From assembly GCA_002714745.1 (NCBI GenBank), contig PAYF01000017.1:18257-23488 (forward strand): a stretch of 5,232 nucleotides of DNA, written 5' to 3'. The stretch is from Methanobacteriota archaeon (GTDB lineage Archaea; Thermoplasmatota; Poseidoniia; Poseidoniales; Thalassarchaeaceae). A program made the position numbers and the translations under genes. Every line of letters starts with the position of its first letter. The first letter of the stretch is position 1. A model generated the notes under the pieces. It did no database searches, was not told the origin of the DNA, and saw only the letters and a program-made list of their open reading frames with translations. Of the stretch, positions 1 through 5,232 are shown one piece after another.

Positions 1-1898
1 GTGTAGTAAATCTCGTAGTTGACGTCGATGTCGTAACCATAAGCCCGTCCATCCATCCAAGCCAGATGGGTGTTGCCGGAGTTATCAACAGCGATTGCGG
101 GATGCAGGCTGTAGGCGTCGTTCAGTGTGATTCTGGTGTCGTTAACGACAACGAGGTTGCCGTAGCCGAGGCCGTCAATGGATGGTCCGAGGTCCTCGAT
201 GTACCTGTCTGCGGTAGTGTCGACGAAGGTCCCTGAGTCGCCCTTCTGCCATGTCGGTGGCGGGTTTTCCAGAAGAGATAGTGGATCGAGAATTGTCATG
301 TAAATCTCGCGAGAATTGTTGGTTGAGAGATATACCATGGCTTCGACCATGAGTTGTAGTTCGGCCGAGTTTGAAGCGGTGGTCGGGAAACTGTACATCT
401 GTCCCTCAGCGTCGGTCAGTCTGATGTTAGATCCGGGGCATGTTCTGGTGTTCATGCTGACGAAGCCATTGGGGCATTGTGCGAGATCCATCATGTGCGA
501 GCCGACATTAGTTGAGCCGGAGCCGAATCCTGCAGCAAGCAGAGGGACGGGGATGATCCCGGCCTCGACACAGGCGTCGTGAGCCTCATTGATGCTCTGG
601 GTGTCATCAGACTGCTGGGAGGGGTCACCACCATACGGGCCCTCATCGGAGATTGGGATGATTATCTTGGTCGCATTGGGATTCCAGCGGTGGTCCAACT
701 GGGTCGGGGGGTTGCCCGGGACGTTGCCAGAGGCGTCTCTCCAGGACATGCAAGCCCAAGTGGAGCCGGGGCCCCAGAACTCGCTGTAGTAACCGCCATC
801 CTGTGGGAGGTTGACGGCGCCGTTGTTGTATACGACCTCTGTAAGTTCCCTGATCCCGCCGGAGTCATCACCAGGGACTAGGCCTAGGGGGGTGGTTCTG
901 GGGCCTTGGCTTCCTGAGCCTCCAGTTTGATATGCAGCGGCGCAGTTTCCACTTGTCGCAGCAGAGGGCCAGTTTCCACTAAGGGCATACAGGGTCTCGT
1001 AAACAGTCATGTTGGCCCTCAGCAGCATTGGCTTCAGACCCTCAAAGTAGCCTCCACTGGCGAAGTAGCCCCCGTAGAACACGACACACATGTCAGCCCA
1101 TTCAGTGTTCATCGAACCTGAGGTGTCGATGGGTGCTACCATCTCCACCTTGCCGCCTCTAGTGTCGTCCCAAACAATCTGCACGAAGTCGTCGAGGTCT
1201 ACAGCCACATCGGGGTGGCCCTTGTGGCCAATGATTGGGGTTAGAAGAGTCTCGCCGACAGCTACGATAGCTTCTCTCGAAATCAGGTCCGGCTCAATCA
1301 TAGAGTAGTAAATCTGAGGCTGTTGGTAGAACTTGTCCAACTGCTCGAAGGAGTCTTCCCAAACAATGTGGGCGTTGCCTTCGGAATCAGTGTCTATTGC
1401 CGGCCAGTCACGGTTCTGGGTGTGGACGGACACTTCGAAGTCATCGATGAGGGAGATTACGTCGTCAATCGCCGCGTCCCCGCTCTGATCGTCTTGTGAT
1501 GGGTCAATCAGAGTGTACATAATCGCCCACTGGGATGCTTTGTCAGTCCAGGTGATGTGGACGTTGTCGTTGTCGTCGACAGCCAAGTCGGGATGCCATG
1601 CCCTGTGGGCACCGGGGTTGGAGATTTGGGTCTCAGAAATCACCACGTCACCTCTCGGGTCGTGCATCTGGTAGTACAGGTGCTGGGTGTTCCTACTCCA
1701 TACGAAGTGGACATTGCCCATCGAATCCGCATCGGTGGCTACCATGCGGTCATTCGCAGAGCCGCCGTTGACTATCTGTATCGCATCGGTCAATACTACC
1801 TCACTTGCCTTCGCCTCAGGGATATCTATCGCCGCGAAGGTGCTCATCAACATCAGAAGAACCATTGACACACTGTTTCTCATCTTTCCAGTTTCCAT
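1..1898 (-). CDS. Secreted vWA-domain protein with beta-propeller-like repeats (3' end outside window)
   Basis: An open frame of 632 codons runs off the window edge, so the C-terminus is unseen. ATG at 1898 is chosen because GGAGGG lies 6 nt upstream; the next in-frame Met (1883) would be 21 nt from it. Residues 1-31 look like a Sec signal peptide: basic start, hydrophobic core VLLMLM, likely cleavage after AKA (29-31). Four repeats with a D-x-x-(G/D)-N-x-H-x-x-W core, often followed by an (I/L)YY-type strand, begin near residues 51, 102, 165 and 599. A more divergent one begins near 228. They resemble BNR/sialidase-like propeller blades. Residues about 251-528 form a von Willebrand A domain with the MIDAS motif D258-T-S-G-S262 and a later IIIPISDEG strand matching the usual TDG region. 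Six Cys occur, all within this domain. Likely a surface or exported binding/adhesion protein needing a divalent metal; the ligand is unknown. Confidence 0.9.
   Translation of the reverse strand, partial: METGKMRNSVSMVLLMLMSTFAAIDIPEAKASEVVLTDAIQIVNGGSANDRMVATDADSMGNVHFVWSRNTQHLYYQMHDPRGDVVISETQISNPGAHRAWHPDLAVDDNDNVHITWTDKASQWAIMYTLIDPSQDDQSGDAAIDDVISLIDDFEVSVHTQNRDWPAIDTDSEGNAHIVWEDSFEQLDKFYQQPQIYYSMIEPDLISREAIVAVGETLLTPIIGHKGHPDVAVDLDDFVQIVWDDTRGGKVEMVAPIDTSGSMNTEWADMCVVFYGGYFASGGYFEGLKPMLLRANMTVYETLYALSGNWPSAATSGNCAAAYQTGGSGSQGPRTTPLGLVPGDDSGGIRELTEVVYNNGAVNLPQDGGYYSEFWGPGSTWACMSWRDASGNVPGNPPTQLDHRWNPNATKIIIPISDEGPYGGDPSQQSDDTQSINEAHDACVEAGIIPVPLLAAGFGSGSTNVGSHMMDLAQCPNGFVSMNTRTCPGSNIRLTDAEGQMYSFPTTASNSAELQLMVEAMVYLSTNNSREIYMTILDPLSLLENPPPTWQKGDSGTFVDTTADRYIEDLGPSIDGLGYGNLVVVNDTRITLNDAYSLHPAIAVDNSGNTHLAWMDGRAYGYDIDVNYEIYY
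309..1148 (-). other. Von Willebrand factor A domain inserted in the propeller repeats
   Basis: This stretch encodes residues about 251-530 of the secreted protein. It opens with a hydrophobic strand into the metal-site motif D-T-S-G-S at residues 258-262. Near residues 411-420 a strand reading KIIIPISDEG sits where vWA domains carry a hydrophobic strand ending in the acidic TDG-type loop. All six cysteines of the visible protein fall here (271, 319, 383, 443, 475, 487), as expected for disulfides in an exported domain. The domain is longer than a typical ~180-residue vWA. Much of the excess is a Gly/Ser/Pro/Asn-rich segment between about 306 and 410. Domain edges are estimates from repeat alignment. 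Confidence 0.75.
943..980. repeat. 11-bp direct repeat inside the vWA coding region
   Basis: CAGTTTCCACT occurs at 943-953 and again at 970-980, a 27-nt (9-codon) period. On the coding strand it gives two similar short segments, SGNWPSAA and SGNCAAA, around residues 308-322. It looks like a small in-frame duplication that has since diverged, in a loop of the vWA domain. No mobile-element role is suggested. Confidence 0.5.
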
Positions 1899-1904
1899 TT
1901 CAAA

Positions 1905-1910
1905 CCCTCC
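1905..1910 (-). promoter_or_regulatory. Shine-Dalgarno site of the secreted vWA protein
   Basis: Read on the minus strand, GGAGGG lies 6 nt before ATG at 1898. The strong match and standard spacing decide the start against the in-frame Met five codons later. Confidence 0.8.
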
Positions 1911-1935
1911 AGCACAACTGCTGTAACGAGTTCGT

Positions 1936-1962
1936 TCGAGGTTCAACGATACTTAACCTCGA
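1936..1962. repeat. Perfect 8-bp inverted repeat surrounding the TATA-like element
   Basis: TCGAGGTT (1936-1943) and AACCTCGA (1955-1962) are exact reverse complements separated by 11 nt. The TATA-like octamer (1949-1956) lies mostly in the spacer and touches one arm. This is the expected layout for an operator whose bound regulator would block the promoter. It could also form a hairpin, but no T-run follows on either strand, so a terminator is unlikely. Confidence 0.55.
1949..1956 (-). promoter_or_regulatory. TATA-like element, candidate promoter of the vWA gene
   Basis: The minus strand reads TTAAGTAT here, the only A/T-rich octamer of this kind in the intergenic gap. If it is an archaeal TATA box, transcription would start roughly 25 nt downstream, near 1925-1930. 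That would leave a leader of about 30 nt holding the Shine-Dalgarno at 1905-1910. The upstream bases GAGG are purine-rich but not a convincing BRE. The call rests on position and composition only. Confidence 0.35.
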
Positions 1963-1972
1963 CCCTTATCGG

Positions 1973-1988
1973 TCACTCGCGCGCGTGA
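1973..1988. repeat. Imperfect 16-bp dyad upstream of the TATA-like element
   Basis: TCACTCGC (1973-1980) and GCGCGTGA (1981-1988) are reverse complements with one mismatched pair of eight and no spacer. The dyad lies about 17 nt upstream of the TATA-like octamer in the direction of transcription and 13 nt past the preceding gene's stop codon. It may be a regulator site. The run of CG makes partial dyads easy to get by chance, so support is weak. Confidence 0.3.
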
Positions 1989-2001
1989 GGGAGGTTCGGG
2001 A

Positions 2002-2646
2002 TTAGGCCCAGTCTGCAGGATCGAAATCGCGACCGAAGCCCCCGGTCTCATCGGTGTCTATCGGCGAGGGTTCCTCTTGAGTTGTTGGCATTTTTCCGCT
2101 CTGGCTCTGAGTCTTCTTGGAAATCCAGTCATCTACTGGTCCCGGCTTACCTATTCCCGGCCCATAGCAGAATTTGATCTTGTGAATCAAAGCCAACTTG
2201 GTGAGCCAAAGGTGTCGCATTGTGTGCATGAATTCATTCTGAGTCAGGCCATCGAACCAAATTGGGCGAGACAGGTTGAATGCTTGTAGAGGCCCAGGTG
2301 TGTCGTTACTCTTCTTGCCGACGTGGAGTACCCAATCCAAATCCGCCTGAGTAAGGTGTATTCTAGTCTCATGAAGCCAGCCTTCCCATTCATCGGAGGC
2401 GTTTCTCGAATGGTCCTCCATCTGATTCTGCTGGCCTTCATCAACTCGTGTGACTGTATAGATTAGGGCTAGATTCCGGTTCTTCGGGATTACCACATTG
2501 AATACGTGTCCTTGCTTGGTAGGCGGGTATCTCACATGCAGGTGCAGTAAGGCTTGGTTATCCGAGACTTCTCTTGCTTCTAGACGCTCGCTGTTCAGCC
2601 AATCCCTGATTGAGTCGGAGGCCTCGCGCGAGTTCATGTCAATCAC
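2002..2646 (-). CDS. Conserved cytosolic protein resembling archaeal DUF2299
   Basis: The product is 214 residues with no signal peptide or membrane segment. Its order of elements resembles, from memory, DUF2299 (PF10061), an archaeal family of unknown function: an N-terminal IRDWL helix (13-17), a strand pair LLHLHVRYPP (33-42), strands VFNVVIPK (48-55) and LALIYTV (59-65), then SRPIWFDGLT (126-135) leading into a long helix (about 136-158). The last ~50 residues are Pro/Ser/Thr/Asp-rich and probably disordered, ending FDPADWA. I chose GTG at 2646: AGGT lies 10 nt upstream, whereas the in-frame ATG at 2637 would be 19 nt away. It starts 12 nt after the acyltransferase stop, and its ribosome site overlaps that stop, suggesting coupled translation. 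Function is unknown; the family match needs a profile search. Confidence 0.85.
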   Translation of the reverse strand: MIDMNSREASDSIRDWLNSERLEAREVSDNQALLHLHVRYPPTKQGHVFNVVIPKNRNLALIYTVTRVDEGQQNQMEDHSRNASDEWEGWLHETRIHLTQADLDWVLHVGKKSNDTPGPLQAFNLSRPIWFDGLTQNEFMHTMRHLWLTKLALIHKIKFCYGPGIGKPGPVDDWISKKTQSQSGKMPTTQEEPSPIDTDETGGFGRDFDPADWA

Positions 2647-2656
2647 GAATAGACCG

Positions 2657-2660
2657 ACCT
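2657..2660 (-). promoter_or_regulatory. Ribosome binding site overlapping the acyltransferase stop codon
   Basis: The minus strand reads TAGGT, so AGGT shares bases with the TAG stop of the upstream gene (2659-2661) and sits 10 nt before GTG at 2646. It is short, but it favours the GTG start over the later ATG and is consistent with translational coupling. Confidence 0.45.
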
Positions 2661-4170
2661 ATTTGAGAACGACGAGTTCAGAATCAATCTGAGTTGTCAC
2701 TTCCTCCAGCCTTCTGCCTTCCTCTGAATTGGCCAGAGAGTTCCTTCTCTTCGCGTCGCCATAATCTACCCATAGGTCATAGCCTCTCAAGAAAACTAAG
2801 TTGGAGATATGGAATACTGGAAGAGAGAGGATTACAAATGCCAGTAAAACGGGCTCAAGCCCGACGACGAAAATCCCCGCAATAAACGAGATGAGTGGCC
2901 ACATCAGGAGTGGCGAGAACACGGCGCCAATCATGTGGTGAGTGGTTCTAGCGTCAACTCCCTCATCGGTTCGATCGCCGACGTACCAGCCGATGAAGGC
3001 CTGCAAACCAGTAGAAGGAATTGATATGGGTGAAGATAGAAGCATCAGGAGAGAGCCTAAAATGGCTGAAAAGAATGAAGATTCTCGTTTAATTCGGCCC
3101 TCTGAATCAAGGCTGCGAGAATCGAGATCATGTGAATGGAGTATTTGCGCGACCTCTCGGGCTTTGTTTAGCACAGGGTCAGTGGGCGAAGAATCTCTGA
3201 CTTCGCGTGCGGCAAGGACTTCCTCCTTGTACGAAGACAATATACTGCCATCCTGGTTTGCGCGACGGTGGCCTAGAAGGTGCCATGCTCTGTAAGTCTC
3301 CCAATCTGGCGCGTCTGGAGTTATGGGGGAGAGTTTGTCGAAAAGTTCCTCCTTTAGGGGGATCACATGTTCGGCAGGAGGCTCTATCCATTCGCCTTCA
3401 GAAACCCTACGGTGGGTCTCCTCTTCTCCGACAAGAGGAATAATCAGAGGCTCTCCGAACTCGACGTAGATATCCGTCCTGAACCAGTGATGACACCTGT
3501 AGTGAAGACCGACGGGCTGAATCATTGGGTTGTCCAGGCCCCGATGGTGTGCTATGCTGGCTGCATTCAAGGTGAATCTCAGGGGGCCGGTTCGCAGGGC
3601 ATGCAGGTGCGAGTCCTGATGCGACTTTCCTTCTGGCATTACAATAGCTGCGTGGCCTGACGCGATACAGTTGGCCATCGTCAGCATGCTTCTTTGGTTG
3701 ATTTTCGTGGCTAGTTCCTTGTCTGCAAATCCGCCTTCAATCTCTGCCTTCCTGATTACGGGTTGAGAGCCCATTCTGCGAGTGAGCCAGCCAATCACTG
3801 GCATGGTCATGATGTCGTGACGTCCTATGGAAATAATCCTGCGAGATTGGGATTTCATTATCGCCAGTGGGTCAACCAGACCATTTATGTGAATTGAAGC
3901 GTATACTAGTCCTCCCTCGTGCGTAGGCTCGTGGTCAATCTCAACTCTTCGGAAGAGGTACGACCAGGCTATATCGACTGTATTCGTGAGTAGGCTCCAG
4001 AACGGGCGGTTTCCCGGGTGTTTACCACTGTGATCCCAAGGAACTTGCATGAGTTTTCGAGAATTTATGTTTGTAGCGCTGCTTGACAGAACCGGAAGGA
4101 CATTTGGGGCTTCGTCGGCATCGCTCACGTTTGCTGGGGTGGGGTTCAGGTTGAGAACACACCGGGTCAT
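2659..4170 (-). CDS. PlsC/Sct1-like glycerolipid acyltransferase, membrane-associated
   Basis: The 503-residue product belongs to the LPLAT superfamily, which moves acyl groups onto glycerol-3-phosphate, lysophosphatidate or related acceptors at the membrane. Motif I is H94-INGLV-D100, with the H-x5-D spacing I associate with Sct1/Gpt2-like members rather than the H-x4-D of classical PlsC. MPVIGWLTRRMGSQPVIR (123-140) matches the motif II region, MPEGKS (178-183) is motif III, and QPVGLHY (218-224) is motif IV. A charged helical section follows (about 284-362). The hydrophobic C-terminus has a segment near 366-382 and a longer one near 413-450, probably two or more membrane helices. The start at 4170 forms an ATGA overlap with the HIT stop. 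The longer frame back to 4245 would overlap HIT by 79 nt, and Met at 4050 has no ribosome site. Residues 1-55 look disordered. Exact substrate is not determinable. Confidence 0.88.
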   Translation of the reverse strand: MTRCVLNLNPTPANVSDADEAPNVLPVLSSSATNINSRKLMQVPWDHSGKHPGNRPFWSLLTNTVDIAWSYLFRRVEIDHEPTHEGGLVYASIHINGLVDPLAIMKSQSRRIISIGRHDIMTMPVIGWLTRRMGSQPVIRKAEIEGGFADKELATKINQRSMLTMANCIASGHAAIVMPEGKSHQDSHLHALRTGPLRFTLNAASIAHHRGLDNPMIQPVGLHYRCHHWFRTDIYVEFGEPLIIPLVGEEETHRRVSEGEWIEPPAEHVIPLKEELFDKLSPITPDAPDWETYRAWHLLGHRRANQDGSILSSYKEEVLAAREVRDSSPTDPVLNKAREVAQILHSHDLDSRSLDSEGRIKRESSFFSAILGSLLMLLSSPISIPSTGLQAFIGWYVGDRTDEGVDARTTHHMIGAVFSPLLMWPLISFIAGIFVVGLEPVLLAFVILSLPVFHISNLVFLRGYDLWVDYGDAKRRNSLANSEEGRRLEEVTTQIDSELVVLK

Positions 4171-4592
4171 CCCAAGAGTTTTCGAATGCTCTCGGCTAAT
4201 GTTTTGCCCTCTTCGGGGTCCAGTTGTGTGGTGATGAATGGCCATGCTAAGCCGCTGCCGTCCTCATGCTTCGGAATAATGTGAAAATGGACATGGAAGA
4301 CTGACTGGAAAGCCGCCTCTCCGTTGTTCTGAAGGACATTGAAATCGGTGGCTCCCGTGACTTCTAGAATAGCCCTAGAGATTCGCGGGAGCACGGTGCC
4401 GATAGCTGCAGCAGATTCGTCGCTCAATTGGTCCAATGTAGTCGCCTGCTCTTTTGGTACGACCAGAGTATGGCCGGTGCTGCACGGATTAATGTCGAGG
4501 AATGCGAATACACTGTCGTCCTCGTACACCTTGTGACAAGGTAGTTGGCCGTCGATAATCAGCGAGAAAATACTAGGTTCGCCTTGCGACAT
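4167..4592 (-). CDS. HIT-family (HINT-like) nucleotide hydrolase or transferase
   Basis: The 141-residue product is a full-length single HIT domain. The histidine triad is H100-V-H102-F-H104-I-I, the middle His being the expected nucleophile. Other family marks are the N-terminal IFSLIIDGQLP (8-18), VYEDDSVFAFLDINP (22-36), GHTLVVPK (40-47) and NNGEAAFQ (89-96). The family hydrolyses phosphoramidate or other bonds on nucleoside phosphates, typically AMP-lysine or AMP-NH2 in HINT enzymes; the substrate here is unknown. The N-terminal Cys pair seen in many HIT proteins (CIFC) is absent, with SIFS instead, so no zinc there. ATG at 4592 has GGAGG 6 nt upstream and lies 1 nt after the flavoprotein stop; an in-frame start at 4625 would intrude into that gene. 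Its TGA overlaps the acyltransferase ATG. It is likely a cytosolic housekeeping enzyme carried in this operon. Confidence 0.94.
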   Translation of the reverse strand: MSQGEPSIFSLIIDGQLPCHKVYEDDSVFAFLDINPCSTGHTLVVPKEQATTLDQLSDESAAAIGTVLPRISRAILEVTGATDFNVLQNNGEAAFQSVFHVHFHIIPKHEDGSGLAWPFITTQLDPEEGKTLAESIRKLLG

Positions 4593-4593
4593 C

Positions 4594-5232
4594 CTAGTCC
4601 TCCGCACTGACGATTGTCTCGGCAAGAGTCAACATTCCTTGAAGCCGGAGAGCGGTGGCCAGCTCGGTGTTCATGACACGTGAGTTGTCTGACAAGACCA
4701 TTCCAGAATTGCGAAGATCGGAGAGAGATTTGGTTGCCTTAGCTAAGGCGGCTTCGTCTCTGCTGCCGTTCACAGCAGACATGATTGATGTCAATGAGTT
4801 GGACACTTTACTAACCGGATCACCAGTGCCAGAAGACAAATTGTTGAGTTGACTTTCTGCTCCTTCCGTGGCGGCTTCAATGGAGGATGAGGAGGCGAAG
4901 TCGGCCTGAGAAGCCCACCCTCCTGCGTGTTGGCCAGCGGAGTTCCCGCCGACCAAATCCTCCAGTAAGATGTTGCCAGCGAGAAGCCCAGAGCCGTGCA
5001 TCCCAGTGTGGGCCGAGCGGCCAGCAGCGTACAATCCAGTGAACCACATACTGCCATTTTCGAAAGTCACTCTTCCGTGCTCATCTACTGGAGCGCCGCC
5101 CGTAGTCTCAGCTACAGAAGAAGACAGAGGAATGACTTCAGTCGAGATGTCGAGGCCGGCACGGTCCTTGACTCGGCGGGATGTTTGAGCGAACCAGACT
5201 GCGGCTTCAGAGTCGAGGAAACGCAGGTCCAA
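4594..5232 (-). CDS. SdhA/FrdA/NadB-like flavoprotein, C-terminal part, with altered active site (5' end outside window)
   Basis: Only the last 212 codons are present; the N-terminus and main FAD-binding domain lie outside. Residues 64-100 (FTGLYAAGRSAHTGMHG, then LLAGNILLEDLVGG) match the conserved FAD/substrate segment of succinate dehydrogenase/fumarate reductase flavoprotein subunits and L-aspartate oxidase. Residues 146-208 match their helical C-terminal domain (LTSIMSAV...R, LSDLRNSG, NTELATALRLQGMLTLAE). A Ser/Ala-rich linker (about 107-140) separates the two. Against the family, IPVxPxxHYTMGG becomes IPLSSSVAETTGG, losing the His, and HGANRLxxNSLLE becomes HGSGLLAGNILLE, losing the Arg. 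These two residues bind the dicarboxylate in SdhA and NadB. The usual R-x-ESRG-x-H-x-R end is also missing, because the stop comes first. A standard succinate or aspartate reaction is therefore doubtful. It is the first visible gene of the packed cluster. Confidence 0.85.
   Translation of the reverse strand: MDLRFLDSEAAVWFAQTSRRVKDRAGLDISTEVIPLSSSVAETTGGAPVDEHGRVTFENGSMWFTGLYAAGRSAHTGMHGSGLLAGNILLEDLVGGNSAGQHAGGWASQADFASSSSIEAATEGAESQLNNLSSGTGDPVSKVSNSLTSIMSAVNGSRDEAALAKATKSLSDLRNSGMVLSDNSRVMNTELATALRLQGMLTLAETIVSAED
4599..4603 (-). promoter_or_regulatory. Shine-Dalgarno site of the HIT gene, inside the flavoprotein 3' end
   Basis: GGAGG on the minus strand lies within the last codons of the flavoprotein gene, 6 nt before ATG at 4592. 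It fixes the HIT start and shows that the short flavoprotein C-terminus is not an obvious sequencing artefact. Confidence 0.8.

Noticed and set aside
316..881. Overlapping plus-strand open frames opposite the vWA domain
   Set aside because: They are antisense to a coding frame with a clear metal-site motif and Cys pattern, and their translations have no domain features.
1557..1868. Plus-strand open frame of 103 codons
   Set aside because: It lies antisense to the start of the secreted protein, whose signal peptide and repeats are clear. Its translation shows no recognisable family or ribosome site.
1936..1962. Inverted repeat read as a transcription terminator for the upstream operon
   Set aside because: No T-rich run follows the stem on the minus strand, and a TATA-like element sits in its spacer, so an operator reading fits better.
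2942..3295. Plus-strand open frame of 117 codons
   Set aside because: It is antisense to the acyltransferase C-terminal region, and its Arg/Ser-rich translation is typical of a shadow frame.
4171..4245. In-frame N-terminal extension of the acyltransferase back to 4245
   Set aside because: It would overlap the HIT gene by 79 nt and adds a low-complexity His/Arg-rich leader. The ATGA overlap at 4167-4170 is a much more usual arrangement.
4594..4596. Frameshift explaining the missing flavoprotein C-terminus
   Set aside because: I found no ESRG-type segment in other frames downstream. The next gene starts 1 nt later with a strong ribosome site, so the short end looks genuine.
4593..4625. In-frame extension of the HIT protein back to 4625
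   Set aside because: The extra 11 residues (MPRQSSVRRTR) precede the family's normal N-terminus and overlap the flavoprotein. GGAGG 6 nt before ATG 4592 fixes the start.

Overview
The window is almost fully coding, and every supported gene lies on the minus strand, so transcription runs from high to low coordinates. The content suggests an uncultured marine euryarchaeote of the Marine Group II / Poseidoniales type. The grounds are a large secreted propeller-plus-vWA protein, a protein resembling archaeal DUF2299 (PF10061), very tight gene packing and roughly balanced base composition. No rRNA or other phylogenetic marker is present, so this assignment is an inference from gene content and remembered family distributions.

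In transcription order, the first four genes form a compact cluster. The C-terminal part of a SdhA/FrdA/NadB-like flavoprotein (5232..4594) is followed after 1 nt by a HIT/HINT hydrolase (4592..4167). An ATGA stop/start overlap then leads into a PlsC/Sct1-like glycerolipid acyltransferase with a membrane-associated C-terminus (4170..2659). After 12 nt comes a cytosolic protein resembling DUF2299 (2646..2002). Overlaps and stop-embedded ribosome binding sites suggest one transcript with translational coupling. A shared pathway is not evident from the sequence, although the acyltransferase points to membrane-lipid metabolism.

A 103-nt intergenic stretch (1899..2001) is the only real non-coding DNA. 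It carries a TATA-like element inside a perfect 8-bp inverted repeat, a second imperfect dyad upstream and a strong Shine-Dalgarno. It looks like the promoter of the last gene.

That gene (1898 down to the window edge) encodes a secreted protein of at least 632 residues. It has a signal peptide and beta-propeller-like repeats of the form D-x-x-(G/D)-N-x-H-x-x-W. A Cys-rich von Willebrand A domain with a DxSxS metal site appears to be inserted inside the fourth repeat. The C-terminus is outside the window.

The most unusual points are three. The flavoprotein has lost the His and Arg that bind dicarboxylates in succinate dehydrogenase and aspartate oxidase. A bacterial-type ester-lipid acyltransferase sits in what looks like an archaeal genome. 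The vWA domain interrupts a propeller blade. I saw no CRISPR array, tRNA, rRNA, insertion sequence or defence system.
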